Source: Paenibacillus sp. (GTDB lineage: Bacteria; Bacillota; Bacilli; Paenibacillales; NBRC-103111). Taken from it: 7,690 nucleotides of DNA. The translations under genes were made by a program, and so were the position numbers. Under the pieces are notes generated by a model. The model saw only the letters and a program-made list of their open reading frames with translations. It had not been told where the DNA came from and ran no database searches. This document shows positions 1-5,726 of this stretch, piece after piece. The stretch is taken from the NCBI GenBank assembly GCA_029239545.1, contig JARBUQ010000210.1, positions 1-7,690 of the forward strand, given 5' to 3'. Position 1 is the stretch's first letter. Each line of letters opens with the position of its first letter.

Positions 1-125
1 TGGGTCAGGCCGATTTAGCCCGGGTTTTCCTGCTTATTTTGTTCGGTTGGCTGGGTCAGGCCGATTTAGCCCGGGTTTTCCTGCTTATTTTGTCCGGTTG
101 GTTGGGTGGAGGCGAGTTTAGCTCG
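1..125. repeat. 51-bp tandem repeat: two near-identical copies plus a decayed third
   Basis: Copy 1 is 1-51 and copy 2 is 52-102; they differ by one base within the copies (gttcgg versus gtccgg) and at the final base. A degraded third copy starts at 103 (tgggt...gagtttagctcg) and fades by about 125. The array probably continues off the left edge. The unit is 17 codons long. Two plus-strand frames stay open through both copies: one reads GSGRFSPGFPAYFVRLA per unit and stops at 119-121, the other reads GQADLARVFLLILFGWL and stops at 150-152. The third plus frame and all three minus frames carry a stop in every unit. No start codon or ribosome binding site is visible in the window, so I treat this as an intergenic repeat and not a gene. 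Confidence 0.85.
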
Positions 126-159
126 TATTCGACATCCGCTTTAGTTAGTTAAAGTGAAT

Positions 160-218
160 GGGGGAGCAACATCGGATACTAAACCCCTGACCTTATACTT
201 CCAGCGATACGCTCCCCC
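160..218. repeat. Long-loop inverted repeat downstream of the flavin oxidoreductase
   Basis: The arms gggggagc (160-167) and gctccccc (211-218) are perfect 8-base inverted complements separated by 43 bases. The structure begins 8 bases past the stop codon of the oxidoreductase gene. In minus-strand RNA the second arm is followed by a modestly U-containing stretch (AUUCACUUU), not a real U-run. It may act as the 3' end structure of that transcript, but the long loop makes a classical intrinsic terminator uncertain. Nothing else is recognisable between 126 and 226. Confidence 0.4.
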
Positions 219-226
219 TCCAAACA

Positions 227-1351
227 TTAAACTAGTGTTCGTAAGGCATCAACTGTAAAAGGCTTCAGCTCTTCGATACGTCCCTCCTGAATCTTAGTGG
301 CCCAAGCAGGATCGACCAGCAAAGAACGTCCAACAGCTACCAAATCGAACTCCTTGCGCTCAAGTCTTTCAATCAATTCATCAATATTGGTGTTATGAGC
401 TCCCTTACCTTCTGTAAAGGCACTGGTGAACACCTCGTTCAAACCAACCGATCCTACGGTAATCGTTGGTTTTCCAGTCAGCTTTTTGGTCCAGCCTGCC
501 AAATTCAATTCTGAACCCTCAAATTCCGGCTCCCAAAAACGTCGCGTTGAGCAATGAAACACATCAACTCCAGCGGCTGCAAGAGGTGCCAGGAACTGTC
601 CCAATTCCTCCGGGGTTTCAGCCAGCTTGGCCGTATAATCCGAAGATTTCCACTGTGAGAAGCGCAGTATAATCGGATAATCAGGTCCAACCGCTTTTCT
701 GACTGATTCAATAATCTCGACGGCAAACCGGGTCCTTGCAATCCTATCGCCCCCATAACGATCCGTCCGTCGATTCGTTCTCTCCCAGAAGAACTGATCG
801 ATCAAATAACCATGCGCGGCATGAATCTCAACCCCGTCGAAACCTAGTTTCTTCGCATCTGCTGCCGCTTGTCCAAAAGCCTCAATGACGGAAGCGATCT
901 CAGCTTCTGTCATCGGTTCTGTCACTTTGTTCCCTGCCAAATCAAGGCCAGATGGACCAATCGGCAGCGCTTCCGGGTTGGGCGAACTGCCTATCTTACG
1001 CGTCATGCCAACATGCCAGAGCTGCGGTACGATTCTTCCGCCAGCCTCGTGCACTTCTTTCACTACACGGGCCCAGCCCTCCAGGGCAGATCCATGAAAA
1101 TTGGGGATTCGCTCATTCTCCACTGCTGCCGGATGGTTAATGGCGGTACCCTCCGTTACAATAAGACCGACACCATTCTCCGCCCGACGTCGATAATAGG
1201 CGGCTACATTCAGATCTGGTATTCCATTTGGTGAAAATGACCTTGTCATGGGTGCCATAACGATTCGATTACGAAGCGTCAAGGAGCCCAAAGCAAACGA
1301 TTCAAACAGGGGTTGTACGGAACTATTCGTGCGATTCTGTATATTGCTCAT
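227..1351 (-). CDS. NADH:flavin oxidoreductase, Old Yellow Enzyme family
   Basis: This 374-residue FMN-dependent ene-reductase probably uses NAD(P)H to reduce activated C=C bonds (enones, quinones, nitro compounds) in the cytoplasm. It is a complete single TIM-barrel OYE. Visible family motifs are the N-terminal MAPMTR (residues 32-37), EGTAI (67-71), the HAAHGYLIDQF signature (177-187) with substrate-anion-binding His177 and His180, the RTDRYGG loop (195-201), Arg230, and the phosphate-binding VGRSLL (340-345). At the flavin-tuning position the motif has Thr36, as in OYE1, not the Cys of YqjM-type enzymes. I chose the start at 1351 because GGAGAG lies 9 bases upstream; the frame opens at 1408, but the extra 19 residues are not family-like and have no ribosome site. 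It is monocistronic, with its own promoter at 1429-1457. Exact substrate unknown. Confidence 0.93.
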   Translation of the reverse strand: MSNIQNRTNSSVQPLFESFALGSLTLRNRIVMAPMTRSFSPNGIPDLNVAAYYRRRAENGVGLIVTEGTAINHPAAVENERIPNFHGSALEGWARVVKEVHEAGGRIVPQLWHVGMTRKIGSSPNPEALPIGPSGLDLAGNKVTEPMTEAEIASVIEAFGQAAADAKKLGFDGVEIHAAHGYLIDQFFWERTNRRTDRYGGDRIARTRFAVEIIESVRKAVGPDYPIILRFSQWKSSDYTAKLAETPEELGQFLAPLAAAGVDVFHCSTRRFWEPEFEGSELNLAGWTKKLTGKPTITVGSVGLNEVFTSAFTEGKGAHNTNIDELIERLERKEFDLVAVGRSLLVDPAWATKIQEGRIEELKPFTVDALRTLV

Positions 1352-1381
1352 CTTGTATCTCTCCAATATCAACGTAGATTT

Positions 1382-1425
1382 ATTATCATCAAAATTCCGA
1401 CTAATCACATTACATAAATGATAAT
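1382..1425. repeat. Inverted repeat in the 5' leader of the flavin oxidoreductase
   Basis: The arms attatcat (1382-1389) and atgataat (1418-1425) are perfect 8-base inverted complements with a 28-base spacer. If transcription starts near 1422, as the promoter predicts, the pair spans the first 40 or so bases of the mRNA leader, so it could be an operator or an AU-rich stem. The stem would be weak. Confidence 0.4.
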
Positions 1426-1428
1426 TCC

Positions 1429-1457
1429 AATATACACACTATATACTTACTTATCAA
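1429..1457 (-). promoter_or_regulatory. Sigma-A-like promoter of the flavin oxidoreductase gene
   Basis: Read on the minus strand there is a -35 box TTGATA (1452-1457, five of six consensus bases), a 17-base spacer, and a -10 box TATATT (1429-1434, five of six). This predicts initiation near 1422 and a leader of about 70 bases. The spacer contains GTAAGTATA (minus strand, 1442-1450), which recurs exactly in the opposite orientation at 1555-1563 and approximately at 1485-1493. It also holds GTATAT repeated either side of AGTGT. A repressor site overlapping the promoter is plausible. Confidence 0.72.
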
Positions 1458-1486
1458 ATGATCAGATGTCCGCAAGGAGACTATGC

Positions 1487-1569
1487 AAGTATGCTCCAAA
1501 AGAATAAAGGTCCTGTCCGTATGATTTCCTATACGGACAAAACCTTTATTAAACGTAAGTATACTCCAA
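1487..1569. repeat. Direct repeat flanking the terminator hairpin
   Basis: Plus-strand aagtatgctccaa (1487-1499) and aagtatactccaa (1557-1569) match at 12 of 13 positions, 70 bases apart, one on each side of the hairpin at 1503-1550. The core gtaagtata (1555-1563) is also the exact reverse complement of 1442-1450 inside the promoter spacer. The repeats could be a regulator's binding sites or the trace of an insertion of the hairpin element; the sequence does not decide. Confidence 0.5.
1498..1550 (-). terminator. Rho-independent terminator of the four-gene sugar oxidoreductase unit
   Basis: A strong hairpin lies 29 bases past the stop of the last gene. A 9-base outer stem (1503-1511 with 1542-1550), a 2x2 internal loop, and a 9-base inner stem (1514-1522 with 1531-1539) close an 8-base loop. 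In minus-strand RNA the stem is followed by UUUAUUCUUUU. It separates the sugar unit from the flavin oxidoreductase. The plus-strand side lacks a comparable U-run, so it acts mainly on minus-strand transcripts. Confidence 0.85.
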
Positions 1570-1579
1570 CTCCAGGCCG

Positions 1580-2791
1580 TTAATTCAGCAGTTCGTTGAT
1601 CCCAATCGGTCGATTCTCCGCAATTGACAAATTGGCTGCTGCCCCAATGATCATAGACATTGCGCCAGCCCATGAACCTGCCTGTTGATTGAGCGGATCA
1701 GGCATATCAGCCTCGAACAGCATCTTCCTCAAACGTTCATCGCCTCCTCCATGCGATCCTCCGGCCTTTTTATTCTGATAAGTGATCATTTCACCCTGAT
1801 GCCGGAATAATTTGATTGTTGTATACGGTTCAGCTTCGGACAGTCCCCGCTTGACTTCCTCCACTTCCATCCTGCCTTTCGTTCCCATGAATACGGCTCT
1901 CCAGCCCTCATAAGGACTATATGCATTTAAGGAGTAATTGAGCAGTGTTCCCTGCTTGTATTTCACATTGACAGTCATGGTGTCATATATATTCACATCA
2001 TCGGAGAAGACACATTTATCACGCATATAACCATCGTTAGCTTCTCCATTGTGGTAATAGGCTCTCCGAAACTCATCACTCAGCAGATCGTAATAAAACT
2101 CGCATGAGCGGGTATGGCTGCAATTCATACATCTTTCACCGCGTTCATCCCGGGAAGGCCCGAAGAAATAAGTTCCACCGAACGCATGAACCCGCTCCGG
2201 CTCATCCCCCAGCCACCAATTGACCATGTCGAAGTGATGAGTAGACTTGCACACAAGCAGACCACCGCTAGTCTCCATGTTGCTGTGCCATCTGCGAAAG
2301 TACTCTCCACCGTGTATGGTGTCCAAAGACCACTGCAAATCGACGTTCAGAATACGTCCTATTACGCCTTCATCTAAAAGCTGCTTGATTTGCACAACAT
2401 AAGGCATGTACCTACAGTTGAAAGTGACGAACACTCTTCTTCCCGTACGTTTCTCTGCTTCCAGAATAGCCTTGCATTTCTCGGCATCTGTTGTCATCGG
2501 TTTCTCGGATATGGCATCACAGCCTGCTTCAAGCGCTCGGATAATATACTCGTGGTGGATATTATCCGGTGTCGTCACGATTACAATATTCGGCTTCGCC
2601 TCTGCTAACATACGATCAAAATCTTCGTACACTGGAATACCTCCGCATTCTTCACTCAAGTAATGAGCACGGACCGGATTCGGATCGCAGATCCCTGCCA
2701 ATAGAGCAGTCTCCTTGAAATCATTAACGAGAGGTAAGGCAAACATAGCACGAGCCCTTACGCCTGCTCCTACGATGACATATCTTCGCAT
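1580..2791 (-). CDS. Gfo/Idh/MocA family dehydrogenase with a four-cysteine insert
   Basis: This is a 403-residue NAD(P)-dependent sugar or cyclitol oxidoreductase, cytoplasmic. The N-terminal Rossmann fold starts VIVGAGVRAR (residues 5-14) and the family lysine is in EKP (96-98). The second domain contains GGLLVCKSTHHFDMVNWW (176-193) with Lys182, His185 and Asp188; where inositol dehydrogenases carry a catalytic Asp four residues before the His, this protein has Cys181. An insert at about 211-260 carries Cys221-x2-Cys224-x5-Cys230 and Cys260, which looks like a structural metal site. A glycine-rich HGGGDERLR (347-355) sits near the end. The start at 2791 is chosen because GGGAGGG lies 9 bases upstream and the Rossmann strand begins immediately; the frame runs on to 2869 without family sequence. 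It overlaps the preceding gene by 22 bases, so its ribosome site is inside that gene. Substrate unknown. Confidence 0.93.
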   Translation of the reverse strand: MRRYVIVGAGVRARAMFALPLVNDFKETALLAGICDPNPVRAHYLSEECGGIPVYEDFDRMLAEAKPNIVIVTTPDNIHHEYIIRALEAGCDAISEKPMTTDAEKCKAILEAEKRTGRRVFVTFNCRYMPYVVQIKQLLDEGVIGRILNVDLQWSLDTIHGGEYFRRWHSNMETSGGLLVCKSTHHFDMVNWWLGDEPERVHAFGGTYFFGPSRDERGERCMNCSHTRSCEFYYDLLSDEFRRAYYHNGEANDGYMRDKCVFSDDVNIYDTMTVNVKYKQGTLLNYSLNAYSPYEGWRAVFMGTKGRMEVEEVKRGLSEAEPYTTIKLFRHQGEMITYQNKKAGGSHGGGDERLRKMLFEADMPDPLNQQAGSWAGAMSMIIGAAANLSIAENRPIGINELLN

Positions 2792-3570
2792 GCCTTCTGT
2801 CCCTCCCACAATGAAGTGATAAAGGCCAGAGCTGCAGGCAGTTCCTTGTGCAAATCCTCTACCCTGCATTCTGAGGAGATCATTCCCTTGTAACCTATTT
2901 CCTGTAGATTCGCAAATAAGCGGTCAAGTGGATATTGCCCTGTGCCAGGCGAAAGCCGATTCGTATCGGCGATATGGATATGATCGAGCCAGTCTTTATG
3001 CTTGCGGATTTCATCTAATGATTCCTTCTCTTCTTCCATATGAAACAAGTCTGCCAGCACCCGTATTTGCGGTCGGTTGATCTGACGGGCGAAATGAACG
3101 GCATCCGCTAAACTATTAATGAGATTCGATTCCTTGCGATTGAGTGGTTCGATGACTAGCTTAACTGTCGTTCCGACAAAATCATCCGCAATTCGCTCCA
3201 GTACCTGCAGCATTTGCTCCTCCGCTCGCTCTACTTCCCAGCCATCAGGAATATTGCGTGATTTGCCGCTGCCTAGAACAATAACTTGAGCACCAAGCTC
3301 ATCCAACACACGAGCCGAGGCGGCAATATATCGATTGATCCGAGCCGTGTTCGCTTCGGGTCCAACTATTTTGATCGCTCCAGGAAAAAACATGTTAAAC
3401 GCACTCGTCCCAATCGGACTGTTCCTGTAAATAGAGAGCTCATTGCGAAGTACGGCCTCATCCTCCAGACTTAATGAAGCCAGTGGGCATTCTATGAAAT
3501 CGAAACCGTAATTGTACAAGGTTTGGGCGTCTGCTATCCCTCTGCACCAACCGAATTTGTTAACAAACAT
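2770..3570 (-). CDS. Sugar phosphate isomerase/epimerase-like TIM barrel (AP endonuclease 2 / xylose isomerase-like fold)
   Basis: This 266-residue single-domain cytoplasmic enzyme probably interconverts a keto-sugar or cyclitol derivative using a divalent metal. Spacing of conserved residues matches the D-tagatose 3-epimerase family closely: candidate metal ligands Glu141 (IEPLNRKESN), Asp174 (LADLFH), His199 (HIHIADTNR) and Glu234 (ISSECR); the second acid Glu147; and substrate-contacting His177 and Arg205. All seven are present, so an active enzyme is expected. The start at 3570 is supported by GAGGAGG a few bases upstream. It lies 15 bases after the first dehydrogenase and overlaps the start of the second by 22 bases, so the three are almost certainly co-transcribed. 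Relatives include IolE/IolI-type inositol enzymes and 3-keto-glycoside-processing proteins; I cannot choose among these. Confidence 0.9.
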   Translation of the reverse strand: MFVNKFGWCRGIADAQTLYNYGFDFIECPLASLSLEDEAVLRNELSIYRNSPIGTSAFNMFFPGAIKIVGPEANTARINRYIAASARVLDELGAQVIVLGSGKSRNIPDGWEVERAEEQMLQVLERIADDFVGTTVKLVIEPLNRKESNLINSLADAVHFARQINRPQIRVLADLFHMEEEKESLDEIRKHKDWLDHIHIADTNRLSPGTGQYPLDRLFANLQEIGYKGMISSECRVEDLHKELPAALAFITSLWEGQKACEDMSS

Positions 3571-3585
3571 CCTGCTCCCTCCTCT

Positions 3586-4710
3586 TTACTTTTTTGTCCG
3601 AGCAGAATGGTGTATTTTCTCCTGCAGCCTGTCATAATAAGCATCTTCGTCGATTGGGAAGGATACCCAATTATCAGTCCATGTTGAGAGATGCATCGCA
3701 TTCGATAGAGTGAGTGCATGGATGCCTTCTTCCCCAGGAGCAAGCAAGGGAGTTCCCTTAGCAATAGCATCAACCCAGTTTTGTGTAATCATGTAGTGCC
3801 CTGAATCTCCTTCGGGTACAGGAATCTCGCATTTCCAGGCCTCCGGACGACCGAATCCCACCTTATATTCCTTGTTGAATTGGGGTTCAGGAACCCGCAA
3901 TCGCCAGAAATCAATTTTGTTATCCTCAATCACAAGTTTGCCGCGATCCCCTGTAATCTCCAGCCGATTCGTACCTGGCGCATCTCCTACGGACGTAACA
4001 AAAACACCGGTAGCTCCATTCTCATATTCCACATAAGCGGTTACATCATCCTCAACCTCGATATCGCGATGTTTGCCGAATGAGCAGAATGCACGCATCC
4101 TTTTCGGCATAAGACCCGTTACCCAGTACCAAAGATCGAGCTGGTGCGGACATTGGTTAATCAGAACACCACCGCCTTCGCCTGCCCAGGTCGCTCGCCA
4201 TCCCCCCATATCGTAGTAGCTCTGAGTACGGTACCAATTCGTTACGATCCAGTTCGTCCTCCTGATCTCGCCAAGTTCCCCTGATTCAATCAGATCCTTC
4301 ACTTTCTTATAAAGAGGATTGGAGCGCTGGTTAAACATAATCCCGAACACTTTTCCGCTGGCCGAGGCTGCTTCATTCATCAGGCGAACCTGTTTCGTAT
4401 ATACACCTGACGGTTTCTCAATCAGAACATGCACATCATGCTCGAATGCTTCAATCGCACAAGCAGGATGATCAAAATGCGGCGTACAGATTATAACAGC
4501 ATCTATGCTTTCCGAGTTATACATGTCCGTAGTATTGGAGAATAGCCCTACCCCTTCTCCAAATTGTTCTTTGGCCCATTGAAGCCTCTCCGGTCGTGGA
4601 TCACATACCGCTGCCAATTGGGCACCCTTGATCCTCCCCTTTGCCAAATATTCCGCATGCCCGGTTCCCATAATGCCTAATCCAATAATCCCGATTCTCA
4701 CTGTGCTCAT
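3586..4710 (-). CDS. Gfo/Idh/MocA family dehydrogenase
   Basis: This 374-residue NAD(P)-dependent oxidoreductase is the first enzyme gene after the regulator. The dinucleotide-binding fold is clear: RIGIIGLGIMGTGHA (residues 5-19), Asp37 after the second strand, and the EKP lysine motif at 98-100. The catalytic-domain signature GGGVLINQCPHQLDLWYW (179-196) contains His189 and Asp192. The position of the catalytic Asp in B. subtilis-type inositol dehydrogenase, four residues before the His, is Asn185 here. Length is normal for the family. The start at 4710 follows a strong AAGGAGGAGG site; the frame is open to 4866 inside the regulator gene, but those 52 residues are a shadow of that gene. It differs clearly from the second dehydrogenase at 1580-2791 and has no cysteine insert, so the two are not recent duplicates. 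Likely substrates are a sugar, inositol or glycoside; unresolved. Confidence 0.94.
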   Translation of the reverse strand: MSTVRIGIIGLGIMGTGHAEYLAKGRIKGAQLAAVCDPRPERLQWAKEQFGEGVGLFSNTTDMYNSESIDAVIICTPHFDHPACAIEAFEHDVHVLIEKPSGVYTKQVRLMNEAASASGKVFGIMFNQRSNPLYKKVKDLIESGELGEIRRTNWIVTNWYRTQSYYDMGGWRATWAGEGGGVLINQCPHQLDLWYWVTGLMPKRMRAFCSFGKHRDIEVEDDVTAYVEYENGATGVFVTSVGDAPGTNRLEITGDRGKLVIEDNKIDFWRLRVPEPQFNKEYKVGFGRPEAWKCEIPVPEGDSGHYMITQNWVDAIAKGTPLLAPGEEGIHALTLSNAMHLSTWTDNWVSFPIDEDAYYDRLQEKIHHSARTKK

Positions 4711-4731
4711 TTCCTTTCCTCCTCCTTCTCC

Positions 4732-4749
4732 TTCATAGGTATCTATGAA
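4732..4749. promoter_or_regulatory. Small inverted repeat between the regulator and the first dehydrogenase
   Basis: ttcatag (4732-4738) and ctatgaa (4743-4749) are perfect 7-base arms around a 4-base loop, placed immediately before the ribosome binding site of the dehydrogenase in a 61-base gap. It could be an mRNA stem that sets expression relative to the regulator, or an operator. There is no U-run, so it is not an intrinsic terminator. I see no good -10/-35 pair in the gap. Confidence 0.45.
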
Positions 4750-4771
4750 TTCCTTTACTGTGTTCTGCCGA

Positions 4772-5605
4772 TTACAGCCTTCGAAACTCTCTCGGGGAAA
4801 TACCCGTTTCCCTTGTAAACAGACGGGTAAAATATAACGGATCCGTGTAACCCACCTCTTCAGCAATCCGCCTCACAGGCATGTCGCTATTCATCAGAAG
4901 CTGTTTGGCTCTATCCATACGCAGCCGCATCACGTACTCAACGGGTGTAAACCCTGTGTACTGCTTGAACAGCACGGAGAAATATCCAGGTGAGAGCGCA
5001 AGCCTGGCTGCTACAGCCGCTCGGTCGAATGGCTCACTTAAATGATCCTTCAAATAGACGATAATCGATTCCACCAAAGCCGCACTGTGTTTGGTCTCCT
5101 GTGAGTCCTCATGCATCCAGCGCATGATCCGGTGCAGCAATTGCATGAATTCCATTCTGCAATGCCAATGATAGCCAGGCTTATTCCCATTCCATATGCC
5201 TGTCAGCCGTTGATAAATCTCCAACACTTCAAGAGATTCCTCAACATGAACCACACTATTCAGCGGCAGCGGAGTGAAAGTGGTTTCCTTCCACACCCCG
5301 CTCGTCCCTTCCCAGCGCAGCTGTCCATACTGAAATAGAATAGAGTAATATAACAAAGGTTTAGTAGATTCTGTCGTAATCCTCATCCTGCTTTTCGCTG
5401 GCACGTAGAATAGTACACCTTTTCGCAAGGCGTATCTGGCCCCATTCAGCTCAAGACTTCCCTCCCCCCCAAAAATAAAAGCAAGGGAGTGTACCTCTGT
5501 GCATTCTCTCAGCAGATCGTAGTTGTATTTGGGCCATATCGTCTCGTCTCGTTCCCTTATATTAATAAGGATTGGCTGAAAAGCTTCAAGTACGTCATAA
5601 TTCAT
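4772..5605 (-). CDS. AraC family transcriptional regulator with cupin-like N-terminal domain
   Basis: This 277-residue DNA-binding protein has an N-terminal cupin-like ligand-binding half (roughly 25-95; strands around LAFIFGGEGSLELNG and a GVLFYVPA turn) and a C-terminal AraC double helix-turn-helix (about 176-277). The DNA-binding half shows the normal signatures: LALSPGYFSVLFKQYTGFTP (202-221), Arg-x-x-x-Ala-x-x-Leu-Leu (229-237), and IAEEVGYTDPLYFTRLFTRETGISP (247-271), ending PREFRRL. Length is typical of sugar-responsive AraC activators in Gram-positives. The start at 5605 has AAGGGCGG about 9 bases upstream and its own promoter at 5697-5724. It is the first gene of the unit that continues into the dehydrogenase/epimerase genes, so it most likely activates them in response to a sugar-like ligand; the ligand is not deducible. 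Confidence 0.94.
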   Translation of the reverse strand: MNYDVLEAFQPILINIRERDETIWPKYNYDLLRECTEVHSLAFIFGGEGSLELNGARYALRKGVLFYVPAKSRMRITTESTKPLLYYSILFQYGQLRWEGTSGVWKETTFTPLPLNSVVHVEESLEVLEIYQRLTGIWNGNKPGYHWHCRMEFMQLLHRIMRWMHEDSQETKHSAALVESIIVYLKDHLSEPFDRAAVAARLALSPGYFSVLFKQYTGFTPVEYVMRLRMDRAKQLLMNSDMPVRRIAEEVGYTDPLYFTRLFTRETGISPREFRRL

Positions 5606-5666
5606 TATAGTGCCGCCCTTCAGGGTCAGCCCGGTGTATCCATAGTGGTGCCTGTTTCATCTACCG

Positions 5667-5677
5667 GGTTAACAACC
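5667..5677. promoter_or_regulatory. Candidate operator, downstream copy (GGTTGTTAACC)
   Basis: This near-palindrome has GGTT and AACC arms and lies about 15 bases after the predicted AraC transcription start. It closely matches the palindrome overlapping the -35 box at 5717-5726, about 50 bases away centre to centre. Two similar sites straddling a promoter fit autoregulation. Assignment to a protein is inference. Confidence 0.4.
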
Positions 5678-5696
5678 GATGTGTCTTTTACCCTTG

Positions 5697-5724
5697 ATTA
5701 TACTGGCGATCGACTCGGTTACAA
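5697..5724 (-). promoter_or_regulatory. Sigma-A-like promoter of the AraC regulator unit
   Basis: On the minus strand: -35 TTGTAA (5719-5724, four of six consensus bases), a 16-base spacer, and a perfect -10 TATAAT (5697-5702). Predicted start is near 5690, giving a leader of about 85 bases. The -35 box is inside the palindrome GGTTGTAACC. Confidence 0.7.
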
Positions 5725-5726
5725 CC
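5717..5726. promoter_or_regulatory. Candidate operator overlapping the -35 box (GGTTGTAACC)
   Basis: A 10-base sequence with perfect 4-base arms (GGTT, AACC) around GT contains most of the AraC gene's -35 hexamer. A protein bound here would compete with RNA polymerase. Its partner is at 5667-5677. The small ttttc-ga-gaaaa repeat at 5729-5740 sits directly upstream and could extend the site. Confidence 0.4.

Noticed and set aside
869..1234. Plus-strand 121-codon frame opposite the flavin oxidoreductase
   Set aside because: It is fully antisense to a well-supported gene with intact motifs, and its translation has no recognisable domain.
1410..1673. Minus-strand 87-codon frame between the flavin oxidoreductase and the second dehydrogenase
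   Set aside because: It overlaps the end of the dehydrogenase gene, crosses the terminator hairpin and the oxidoreductase promoter, and has no family resemblance.
4711..4866. N-terminal extension of the first dehydrogenase into the regulator gene
   Set aside because: The extra 52 residues are out-of-frame translation of the AraC gene's C-terminal coding region; the strong ribosome site and Rossmann strand fix the start at 4710.
5595..5660. 21-codon upstream open frame in the AraC leader, overlapping the AraC start by 11 bases
   Set aside because: It begins with ATG in a different frame from the regulator but has no Shine-Dalgarno sequence; without conservation data it is not supportable as an attenuating leader peptide.
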